Source: Xiphophorus maculatus
Lineage: Eukaryota; Chordata; Actinopteri; Cyprinodontiformes; Poeciliidae
Direction of reading: 5' to 3'
DNA length: 64,000 bases
Assembly: GCF_002775205.1 (NCBI RefSeq)
Contig: NC_036454.1
Span: forward strand, 1,340,382 to 1,404,381
The notes beneath the pieces are model-generated. The model had not been told where the DNA came from and did not search any database. It saw only the letters and a program-made list of their open reading frames with translations. A program made the translations under genes and the position numbers. Below are positions 55,040 through 64,000 of this stretch, piece by piece. Within the stretch, counting starts at the first letter, position 1, and each line of letters starts with the position of its first letter.

Positions 55040-57760
55040 TAGTTAGCTCCACCTGTTAGCTCCGCCTATTAGCTAGACCTGTTAGCTTCACCTGTTAGCT
55101 CCGTCTGTTAGCTAAACCTGTTAGCTCCGCCTGTTAGCTCCACCTGTTAGCTAAACCTGTTTGCTTTGCCTGTTAGCTAAACCCATTAGCTCCGTCTGTT
55201 AGCTAAACCTGTTAGCTCCACCTGTTAGCTCCGCCTGTTAGCTAAACCTGTTAGCTAGACCTGTTAGCTAAACCTGTTTGCTCTGCCTGTTAGCTAAACC
55301 CGTTAGCTTCGCCTGTTAGCTAAACCTGTTAGCTCCGCTTGTTAGCTCCACCTGTTAGCTCCGCCTATTAGCTAGACCTGTTAGCTTCACCTGTTAGCTC
55401 CGTCTGTTAGCTAAACCTGTTAGCTCCGCCTGTTAGCTCCACCTGTTAGCTAAACCTGTTTGCTTTGCCTGTTAGCTAAACCCATTAGCTCCGTCTGTTA
55501 GCTAAACCTGTTAGCTCCACCTGTTAGCTCCGCCTGTTAGCTAAACCTGTTAGCTAGACCTGTTAGCCCCGTCTGTTAGCTAAACCTGTTAGCTCCACCT
55601 GTTAGCTAAACCTGTTAGCTCCGTCTGTTAGCTAAACCTATTAGCTCCACCTGTTAGCTCCGCCTGTTAGCTAAACCTGTTAGCTCCGCCTGTTAGCTAA
55701 ACCTGTTAGCTCGGCCTGTTAGCTCCACCTGTTAGCTAAAACTGTTAGCCCCGTCTGTTAGCTACACCTGTTAGCTCCGTCTGTTAGCTAAACCTGTTAG
55801 CTCTGCCTGTTAGCTCCGTCTGTTAGCTAAACCTGTTAGCTCCGCCTGTTAGCTCGGCCTGTTAGCTCCGCCTGTTAGCTAAACCTGTTAGTCCCATCTG
55901 TTAGCTAAACCTGTTAGCTCCACCTGTTAGCTCCGCCTGTTAGCCCCGTCTGTTAGCTAAACCTGTTAGCTCCGCCTGTTAGCCCCGTCTGTTAGCTAAA
56001 CCTGTTAGCTCCGCCTGTTAGCCCCGTCTGTTAGCTAAACCTGTTAGCTCCGCTTGTTAGCTACGCCTATTAGCTAGACCTGTTAGCGTCACCTGTTAGC
56101 TCCGTCTGTTAGCTAAACCTGTTAGCTCCGCCTGTTAGCTCCACCTGTTAGCTAAACCTGTTTGCTTTGCCTGTTAGCTAAACCCATTAGCTCCGTCTGT
56201 TAGCTAAACCTGTTAGCTCCACCTGTTAGCTAAACCTGTTAGCTATACCTGTTAGCTCCGCCTGTTAGCTAAACCTGTTAGCTAAACCTGTTAGCTAAAC
56301 CTGTTAGCTAAACCTGTTAGCTAAACCTGTTAGCTAAAACTGTTAGCCCCATCTGTTAGCTTAACCTGTTAGCTCCGCCTGTTAGCTCCATCTGTTAGCT
56401 AAACCTGTTAGCTCCACCTTTTAGCTCCGCCTGTTAGCTAAACCTGTTAGCTCGGCCTGTTAGCTCCGTCTGTTAGCTAAACCTGTTAGCTCCGCCTGTT
56501 AGCTAAACCTGTTAGCTCGGCCTGTTAGCTCCGCCTGTTATCTCCACCTGTTAGCTCCACCGTTAGCTAAAACTGTTAGCCCCGTCTGTTAGCTCCACCT
56601 GTTAGCTCCGTCTGTTAGCTAAACCTGTTAGCTCCGCCTGTTAGCTAAACCTGTTAGCTCCACCTGTTAGCTAAAACTGTTAGCCCCGTCTGTTAGCTAA
56701 ACCTGTTAGCTCCACCTGTTAGCTCCGTCTGTTAGCTAAACCTGTTAGCTCCACTTGTTTGCTAAACCTGTTAGCTAAACCTGTTAGCTCCGCCTGTTAG
56801 CTAAACCTGTTAGCTAAACCTGCTAGCTCCACCTGTTAGCTAAACCTGTTTGCTCTGCCTGTTAGCTAAACCTGTTAGCTCCGCCTGTTAGCTAAACTTG
56901 TTAGCTAAACCTGTTAGCTACGCCTGTTAGCTAAACCTGTTAGCTCGCCCTGTTAGCTCCACCTGTTAGCTCCACCTGTTAGCTAAAACTGTTAGCCCCG
57001 TCTGTTAGCTAAACCTGTTAGCTCCACCTGTTAGCTAAACCTGTTAGCTAAACCTGTTAGCTCCGCCTGTTAGCTAAACCTGTTAGCTAAACCTGTTAGC
57101 TCGGCCTGTTAGCTCCGCCTGTTAGCTAAAACTGTTAGCCCCGTCTGTTAGCTAAACCTGTTAGCTCCACCTGTTAGCTCCGTCTGTTAGCTAAACCTGT
57201 TAGCTCCGCCTGTTAGCTCCGCCTGTTAGCTTCACCTGTTAGCTCGGCCTGTTAGCTCCGCCTGTTAGCTAAACCTGTTTGCTCCACCTGTTAGCTAAAC
57301 CTGTTAGCTCCGCCTGTTAGCTAAACCTGTTAGCTCCGCCTGTTAGCCCCGTCTGTTAGCTAAACCTGTTAGCTCCGCTTGTTAGCTCCACCTGTTAGTT
57401 CCGCCTGTTAGCTAAACCTGTTAGCTCCGTCTGTTAGCTAAACCTGTTAGCTCCGCCTGTTAGCTCCGTCTGTTACCTAAACCTGTTAGCTCTGCTTGTT
57501 AGCTCCATCTGTTAGCTCCGGCTATTAGCTAAACCTGTTAGCTCCACCTGTTAGCTCGGCCTGTTAGCTCCGCCTGTTAGCTAAACCTGTTAGCTCCGCC
57601 TGTTAGCCCCGTCTGTTAGCTAAACCTGTTAGCTCCGCTTGTTAGCTCCACCTGTTAGTTCCGCCTGTTAGCTAAACCTGTTAGCTAAACCTGTTTGCTC
57701 CGCCTGTTAGCTCCGTCTGTTACCTAAACCTGTTAGCTCTGCTTGTTAGCTCCATCTGCG
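55040..57760 (+). repeat. 13-bp GTTAGCT minisatellite, 2.7 kb
   Basis: About 200 units of CTGTTAGCTAAAC, CTGTTAGCTCCGC, CTGTTAGCTCCAC, CTGTTAGCTCCGT and others. The first nine bases are nearly constant and the last four or five switch among a few states. Blocks of the same state order recur (e.g. near 55040 and 55350), showing higher-order duplication. Confidence 0.96.
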
Positions 57761-58300
57761 CAGCAAGGCAGTTCATTAGCATTAGCATTTTAGCTTTAAT
57801 AAGCTATTAGCTTTTTATTTTACTTTTTAGCCATGTTTAGTATACTGAATGGAGTAAGTCCATTATAGAAAACATCCTAGTGATGTCCCACATGCTACTG
57901 ACAGCAATCACGCTAACATTAGCATTTTTGCTAATTTTAGCTGATACACTTACTTTATCATACTGAATGGTGCAAGTCCATGTTAGTAAACATTCTTGTC
58001 AATCTCCACATGCTATTGATTACGTTGCAGCTTTCTTTAGCATTGATGCTAATTTCTAGCATCAGAACGCTGGGTCCAAACCAACGGGCACACTTTGGCA
58101 GGCCCCGGTTAAATTTCTTCAGGAATTTTCTAGTTACTTTATGAAACTCTAATTATTCATGTAATTAGAGGCTGAGTACAGAGAGCCGGTGGATCGCTTT
58201 GTGTTATGGAGGGAACAGTCAAATCATCTGAAATGTGAACAAAAGGAGATGATTGATGGTTTCAGGAGGAACAGGGTCAAAGGTCAAACCGTACTTCCAT
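57761..58300. other. Intergenic, nothing recognised
   Basis: AT-rich, with scattered TTAGCATTAGC motifs that look like decayed flank of the minisatellite. No gene signal. Confidence 0.4.
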
Positions 58301-58301
58301 C

Positions 58302-58559
58302 ATGGGAGAAGAAGTGGAGGAGGAAGATAAAAACCTGGATGTTCATCTGGACATCCAGAGAAAATCCTTCAGGGATTGGATCTGCTGTCAGAACCACCAG
58401 AACTATCAGAACCAGGAGCTAAAGAGGCTCAACAGCCTGATAAAGAAGGCTGGTTCTAGTTCAGTTCTGGTTCAAAGAATGCAAAGAAGAACTCTTCATA
58501 CAATCGATGAAGTTCTGGCAGAGCGTCTTCAGTCAGAGGCGTCTTCAGAGTCACTGTAG
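58302..58559 (+). CDS. Unrecognised 85-codon open frame
   Basis: Begins MGEEVEEEDKNLDVHLDIQR after CATC, runs through NQELKRLNSLIKKAG and RRTLHTIDEVLAERL, and stops at TAG-flanked TCACTGTAG. The middle could form an amphipathic helix or coiled coil. I do not recognise it, and no splice site or promoter decides for it. It lies about 700 bp upstream of the 97-codon CaaX-type gene. It could be a last exon or chance. Confidence 0.25.
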   Translation: MGEEVEEEDKNLDVHLDIQRKSFRDWICCQNHQNYQNQELKRLNSLIKKAGSSSVLVQRMQRRTLHTIDEVLAERLQSEASSESL

Positions 58560-58689
58560 CACAGACTGCTGCAGGAGACAGCATCAGCAGCTACAATAAC
58601 TGAAGAATCTGAATTAATGATTCATTAAATTAGATTCACTAAATTAACAATTCAGAATTTTTTTATTTTTAATTAAAATTGTACTCTCT

Positions 58690-59160
58690 CTGGATGACGT
58701 CACAGAGAGCTCAAACCTCGGCTACTCCTCCGGCGGAACCTTTGTTCCTGTCCTCCGTTGCTACCCGGAACATAATGCAGACGGAGGGTTGCTATGGGCA
58801 GCCGACGCTGTGTGGCGGCTCGGGGCTAACCGTTTGCTGCTAACGGAGCTAAAAGCCGTTTCAACGGAGGAAAAACGTCATTAAAACGTCATAGTTCGTT
58901 TGCTTGATCGGATTAGTTACGTCAGCGCTGCGGTACGTCACATGTGACGTATGCACGGTGGAAGATTAGCCGCCAAAACCCGAAGCTCAGCGTTTTAACG
59001 GTACGGCAGCCGGGAGGGACCTACGGCAGAACCATCAGGGTTCTGTTGGACTTTGGGTCTCTGGGAGGAGCTGCAGGTCAGTCAGAGTTCTCAGGTTCGG
59101 TTCCAGTTCCTGTCTGGACCAGAACCTATAGAAAGTTTTGTCTGCTCCTCCCTCAGGTCG
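58690..59160 (+). promoter_or_regulatory. CpG-rich promoter/5' UTR region of brd3os
   Basis: Dense CpG (CTCCGGCGGAACC, GGCGGCTCGGGGC, TGACGTATGC, TTACGTCAGCGCTGCGG) between an AT-rich upstream and the coding exon. A probable acceptor CCCTCAG at 59151-59157 leads to the exon with the ATG at 59231. Confidence 0.45.
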
Positions 59161-59230
59161 CTGATGGGTCGGAACCGAGCCACTGGGCTCCAGAACAGTC
59201 CGTGTCCTTCATGGCGGTCCAGGAGTCAGC

Positions 59231-59524
59231 ATGTCGGACCGTGAGCCCGCTGTAGAGGAACCGGGTCCGACCGGTACCGCGACACGGCCCGCTCTGGCGA
59301 CAAAGGCCCTGTCGGAACCGTTTGGCCGGCTCCGGTACCGGGACACGTCGCTGCTGATCTGGCAGCAGCAGCAGCTGGAGCTCCGAACCGGACCGCCCGC
59401 CTCCTACTTGACCCGGAGCCAGTCCGCCTGGTACAGCAGCTACGGAAACCAGGCGGTACTGGTCCGGAACCGCACGGCCCAGCAGGGTTCCGAGGGCCAG
59501 TCCAGGATTTGCAGCATCATGTAG
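59231..59524 (+). CDS. brd3os: Small protein with C-terminal CaaX-like motif, probably BRD3 opposite-strand protein
   Basis: 97 codons from [15 protein letters not shown] to the stop at 59522-59524. The core [48 protein letters not shown] matches my memory of the small vertebrate BRD3OS protein, which likewise ends in a CxIM-type tetrapeptide. Here the end is CSIM, a possible prenylation (CaaX) site. It lies about 3.4 kb from the brd3 stop on the opposite strand, converging with it as in human. The function is unknown to me. Start chosen as first ATG after the acceptor at 59157. AATAAA at 59741-59746. Confidence 0.7.
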   Translation: MSDREPAVEEPGPTGTATRPALATKALSEPFGRLRYRDTSLLIWQQQQLELRTGPPASYLTRSQSAWYSSYGNQAVLVRNRTAQQGSEGQSRICSIM

Positions 59525-60332
59525 AGCAGACTCAGAGCCCGCTTCGGCCCAAACCATCAGAACCAGACCGGGGTTGGTCTGACAGAACCGGACAGGTGAT
59601 ATACCCGAACCTCAGCTCCCTGACCCGGTTTACAGGTTCTGATCCGGGTTACAGAGGGTTCTGTGGGTTCAGACTGGGCCTATGTGGATCAGCTGGTGAA
59701 GACCGGACCAGAACCTACCGTGACCTCTGACCTTCTGTCTAATAAATCTCGTTTCAGCAGCTGTTGTCGTTTCTCTCTGAAGCCAGCAGGGGGCAGCATC
59801 ACGGTGCTGCTGGTTCTGGATGACGGAGGTCCAATCAGGGCTCGTCTGTCTGCTGAGACCAGAATGCATTGCGGCCCCAGGTTCTGATTCTCGATTCTCA
59901 CGGGGAACCAGTTCAGAACCGGTTCTGGTTCTCTGAATTATTTGGTCCAACTGGACTCAATCTGTTTGTTCCGATTATCAGAACCAAGAAGTATTTGGAC
60001 CTCCATCACTTCAAAACACGTCCAGCAGGGCGCGCTTCCGGTTCAGTTTACATAAGGTGAAGTCTGAAGGAAACTACGGCGGGCGAAGAGGGACAAATCA
60101 CCATAGTAACGACCTAAGCGTCATTAATGAACCAGAAATATTTTTATATCACACTTCAAATGTTATGATTTTATCAACTGTTAATGACTTTATAAATTAA
60201 ACTTCACCTGTCAGTGGGCGGGGCTAGCAGACTGAGACCGTCACTTCCTGATTGAAGCAGCCAATCAGTCACCAGGATCTGTTCTAGCCACGCCCACTGG
60301 GTCTGATGGTCGAGTTTGAGTTTTCATGTAAT
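59525..60332 (+). other. brd3os 3' UTR and spacer
   Basis: AATAAA at 59741-59746 likely ends the transcript. Frames after it have no recognisable content and read as AGAACC-rich spacer. Confidence 0.45.
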
Positions 60333-61075
60333 GGACCTTATGACGTTTCATTGGCTGATGCCCATTCTACGTGGTCACGTGCGTGGCCGTCTCTCAAACA
60401 CACTTAGCTTCCCGTTAGCTAAGTACAGCATAATGGCAGAACTGATACAACTTGTACACCTTGAAGCCTGTCTGCTACACAGTCTGACGTTAGCTAAACA
60501 GATCAATATGCAACGTGTCTGTATCTGACATACACTAAAGATTTTATTTTAGCAGAAAAGGCTTTGGACTAAACTGTTACTCCTGTTAGCCACGTTAGCA
60601 CCAAGTACAGTGTATCAGGCCTAGACACACTCAAACATTTCAACAAACCACAGGAATCACCCACTGATTTCAAAATGCCCGACTTACCCAGCCTGGCAAG
60701 AACAACAGGCATCAGTGATCTTGTCCACAGCTATACTGATGTAGAGGGTGTGTGGATCTGCCGTTTTCCTCATGGAGCAAAAGCATTTTGCTGTGACATG
60801 AACAATGTTGGAGGCGTCGCGAGGCTCAAACACCTTGATCTCATCCAACAAGGATGACATGAACTTGTTAGTTCCTCTGTATTGTAGCAGCTGATATATT
60901 GTGAAGATCCTGTAGAAATGATGCACTAATGGAGTCAGAAATTCACTGCAGAGAATCAGTCCAAGTGGAAGACGCCATGTTTACATAGAAACAACGCGCC
61001 GCCAGGTTTTGTTTGTGAGACTTGAGGCCACGTGGGATTTTCTGGGTCGGTTGTGGGCGGAGCTTGGTAAGGTCC
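60333..61075 (+). mobile_element. TIR element (GGACCTTA), uninterrupted copy
   Basis: 743 bp from GGACCTTATGACG to GCTTGGTAAGGTCC. Extended TIR TGGACCTTA/TAAGGTCCA is flanked by TAA on both sides, compatible with a 3-bp duplication as in PIF/Harbinger. It matches the split copy at 34401-41133 in inverse orientation. A short frame (GVWICRFPHGAKAFCCDMNN) is not a known transposase. Confidence 0.8.
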
Positions 61076-61115
61076 ATAAATCATGAGTTTTATCTTGCTA
61101 TATTGTATTAAAGCA

Positions 61116-61296
61116 GGTGTCAAACTCCAGTCCAGGAGCCTCTGCTGCTTCACCTGAACAGAATAATGAGGTCATTAAGGTTCTGGAGAACCTTAAGGTT
61201 CTGGTGATCCACACCAGGAGGTAATGAAGCCGTTTGATTCCAGTGTTTTGTAGCTGTGGCTCATTTAAAACTGCAGGACAGAGACTGGAGGCATTA
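61116..61296. mobile_element. hAT-type MITE copy E, right end deleted
   Basis: CAGGTGTCAAACTCCAGTCC at the left, then the family interior (CAGAGGCTC, AATAATGAGGTCATTAAGGT). Flanked by TATTAAAG and CATTAAAG, a near-8-bp duplication. The right terminal repeat is shortened. Confidence 0.65.
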
Positions 61297-61438
61297 AAGT
61301 ATTTCTGAATCTGCAGTGTTGATGACTAACGAGTCATTTTTTGTAATTTGGCCCTCTTCGCTCTCTGTAGGAAAGGGGGCGGGGCCAGCTGCTGCTCTGC
61401 CAGCCAATGAGAGTCGAGTCTGTTGGTCAGTTTATGTG

Positions 61439-62869
61439 TTTATTTATGAAAACAAATGAAGTCAGAAAATAAGGATCCTGTTTGAGTAATTACATCAATT
61501 ATTAATCCACTTGATGGTTTTAGTCGGTTCCTCCTCTGCGCTGGGTTCTCCTCCGACCCGGTTCTGGTCTCTGTCTATCACACAGCTACTTACAGCTACT
61601 ATACAGTGCTCAAACATACAGAAGTAACGTACGGCCGGAGTGCATGCAGATACATAAAATCACTTTTTTCTTCCTTTTTCTTATAAAATACAAAAATTAA
61701 CTATCAGCATCGAAGCTCCACCATCAACTAAAAACAAAGGGGGGGGGAGGGTTACTGTGGCAACGGGCTGTCCGGTGGGGGCGCCGCTGCTGATCCGTCT
61801 CCATGACGACCACACTGCCAAGGAAGGCTGCGAACTTTGGTTCAATATTTTAAAAAATAAAAACAATAAAAATCCAACTGAACTGTACACAGACGGGCTG
61901 CAGGGGGCGCTGCAGGGCTCAGCCAATCAGAGACTCAGGGCCCACAGAAACTCCTGCCCATCTCCTTCCTGATTGGCTGTTACTCTACATGATCAGTTCC
62001 GTCACATGTGCAGCAGAAGGCGGCGTTCTCCTTCCTGTGACCTGGCGCCGACCCAGAGTCCGGTTCATGAGCCACCGACGCCAGAACCAGAACCGACCGC
62101 TGAGGCCCGATTCTGGTGGAACTGGTGGTACCGCCTCCCGTCTGATCCTTAAAAAACATTGAGAAGCTCCTCGGGTCGGATCAGAACCTTTAGTCTCCGG
62201 GGCAGGGACCGGGCCTCCTGCGGTTCTGGACTCGGACGGAGAGGGTTCAGAGTTCGGACCGGACAGCGGCAAAAACATCATATACTGAGAACTTTAGAAG
62301 ACACAAACGGGTCAGCACACGACCGGAAAACCCAAACAGAAGAAAAAAGGAAATGTAGTGTTAGGAATCTGCCTTGTTGGGTTACCGTGGCGACGGCGGC
62401 GCCCGGACCCACAGGGTTCTGGTGAGAGGCCCGGCGGAGAACCAACTGGATCTGGTTCTGTTCAGGAGAACCGTGGAGCCCGAGGACCAGAAGGGTTGGA
62501 GAGAGATGAGCTTCTCCTGCGGCGCTGCCTGCTGGCCGCGCCCAGAACCGCTGCTGCACCAACAGTCCTTCAGAACCATGGGGTTCTGCTGGCCCGGCCC
62601 GCTGCCCAGCCAATCAGATCGCTGCTCTTCTTCCTCTGGTAGCCCCGCCCCCTTCCCATCCATATCTCCCATGATGCTTGACGGATGACTCTGGAATGTG
62701 TTCTGAGGTCAGGGGTCACTGCCGGCCACCCTGGAGGAAGAGGAGGAGGAAGATGATGCCCAGGTGTCCTCCACTCTTCGTCCTCCTCTTCCTCGGCCTG
62801 TCCGTGTTTCTCCAACGAAAACAGGAACACTAGGAGCTAAAAAACATGTCGGCCTATTTACATACAGTC

Positions 62870-62907
<38 letters not shown>

Positions 62908-62940
62908 AGCAGTCCTGTCTGTGTGAACTGAACCGTGTTC
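61439..62940 (-). other. brd3 3' UTR
   Basis: Non-coding after the brd3 stop. AATAAA on the minus strand at 61444-61439 may end it. A TG run at 62874-62905 sits near its start. No coding signal. Confidence 0.4.
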
Positions 62941-64000
62941 TCAGTCTGTGTCGGAGGAAGAGGAGGAGCCCGTCGAGGAGCTGTCATCAGACGAGGAAGA
63001 GGAGCTGCCACTCAGGCGACTGGCCCCGCCCCCAGAGGCTCCGCCCCCAGCTGCCTTTTCTGGAAGAGAGAGAGAGGGAGGGAGTTAAAGATGGCGTCCT
63101 GATCATGTGACCTTTGACCTCCCCCTACAGCGACCGGTTGATTTGCAGGGCAGGGTGTGTTTGGGGTTTCCAGAGGGCAAAGGGCGTTTCCCTGGAGACT
63201 CATCAGGACTTTTTATTTTAACAACAGAACAGGTTTCAGCCCAGCGGGTCATCCCGAGCGTTTATGAAAGGTCACTGCCGGGCCTTGACCCGGCGACCTT
63301 AGAGGTCAGAGCAATCAGAGCTCCCTTGGCTGGAGCTGACTGACGTGGACAGAGCCTGAGCGCTCACTGCGGTCTGAACCTGGCCTGCCGGGCCGATGCT
63401 TCGCTCACCGATCAGGGAGAAGGAAACCGCTTGACGACCACGCTGCTGGCCGCCGCCTTACGCTCCTGTTGTCCAGTGAGGGCGGGGCTTTGAGAAACCA
63501 AAGTGTTTCCCATGATGCCCTGGGAAGGCTTTAGTAGGAGGTGGTGAGCAACGGCCAGTTGGTCCCCAGACCGCTACAGGACTTGGTGGAGCGAGTGGAG
63601 CTGGCGCCCCCTGGTGGAGTATTAAGTCTCTGCTTCCATCTTTTTTTTTCTCGAATCGCGTGGCTCAGCCTCATTTTAAAAAACCTACAGTTGACGTAAT
63701 TTTCCTCAGCAGGTTTCACTGACTAACTAGTTTCTCTGTGTAAACAGCCCGTTGCTATGGCGACAAGCGCAGTACTCACGCAGCAGCTTCCTCTGCTTCT
63801 TCTGCAGGCAGGACTTGACGTAGCGCTCCAGCTCGCGCAGCGTGGAGGGTTTGAGCGTCTCGAAGTCGATCTCGATCTCGTCGGGGTTCGAGTCCCTCAG
63901 CGACGGCTCCCTGGACTGGATGATGTGGACGACCCGGCCCAGCTTCTCCCCCGGCAGCCGGTTGATGTCCAGGCTCAGCTGCCGCTTCTCGTCGTACGAC
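62941..64000 (-). CDS. brd3: BET bromodomain protein BRD3, last two exons (partial)
   Basis: BET proteins bind acetylated histones and promote transcription. The minus strand exon from the window edge to 63780 encodes most of the NET (extraterminal) domain: [73 protein letters not shown], donor GTGAGT. The last exon 63059-62941 joins in phase (CAA) and encodes a Gly/Ser tail ([23 protein letters not shown]), stop TGA at 62943-62941. The choice of BRD3 over BRD2/BRD4 rests on the 9q34-type neighbours and the adjacent brd3os. The 5' part with both bromodomains is outside. Confidence 0.88.

Noticed and set aside
60675-60857. 60-codon frame MPDLPSLARTTG as a transposase
   Set aside because: Too short, no catalytic motif, and not open in the homologous copy near 34.5 kb.

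Overview
The window is vertebrate nuclear DNA, almost certainly from a teleost fish. Genes are split into many short exons with GT/AG borders. The mobile elements are teleost types (Rex3, Rex1/Babar-like, L2/Maui-like, L1/Tx1-like LINEs, tRNA-derived SINEs, hAT-type MITEs), and micro- and minisatellites are everywhere. The Rex families and the dense AGAACC/GGTTCT intron sequence would fit a percomorph, perhaps a cyprinodontiform; that lineage call is a guess.

Five genes can be assembled by exon phase and family recognition, and a sixth is identified more tentatively. Human relatives of all six lie on chromosome 9q34. In order: (1) 3' part of rapgef1/C3G (+, about 75-7818), 17 exons ending in a complete RasGEF domain, with a probable AT-AC U12 intron at 6011-6098; (2) pomt1, protein O-mannosyltransferase 1 (+, 22609-30329), 19 exons and about 719 residues; (3) snapc4, the Myb-repeat subunit of the snRNA-activating complex (+, 42828-50226), 19 coding exons and about 1388 residues, with a probable non-coding first exon ending at 41583; (4) plpp7 (-, 52570-53924), 4 exons and 292 residues; (5) a 97-codon gene ending in a CaaX-like CSIM, probably brd3os (+, 59231-59524); (6) the 3' end of brd3 (-, 62941-64000), NET domain and Ser-rich tail, running off the window. 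brd3os and brd3 converge tail to tail, as I recall for the human pair.

The 9.1-22.0 kb stretch between rapgef1 and pomt1 is mostly repeats. It holds a tRNA-SINE, a Rex1-like LINE, a UBX-domain gene fragment (-, 12288-13399), a 1.2-kb 19-bp minisatellite, a repeat of GATATC and ACTAGT palindromes, and a 4.6-kb unit bounded by ~100-bp inverted repeats. That unit carries a small F-box-like/Cys-rich gene with its own TATA box and a nested Rex3.

The 30.4-41.1 kb stretch between pomt1 and snapc4 holds a decayed L2/Maui LINE with a hAT MITE inside it, a SINE, and a TIR element split by a full-length but broken L1-like LINE with a 16-bp target duplication. The 54-58.7 kb stretch between plpp7 and brd3os holds the second, inverted copy of the GATATC/ACTAGT repeat and a 2.7-kb GTTAGCT minisatellite.

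The genes do not form a functional cluster: Ras-family signalling, O-mannosylation of alpha-dystroglycan, snRNA transcription, a nuclear-envelope lipid-phosphatase relative and a chromatin reader. What links them is shared 9q34 ancestry. The most interesting local signals are the probable AT-AC intron in rapgef1, the tandem array of splice donors at plpp7 exon 1, the TIR unit with its cargo gene, the GATATC/ACTAGT repeat pair, and the nested insertions upstream of snapc4.
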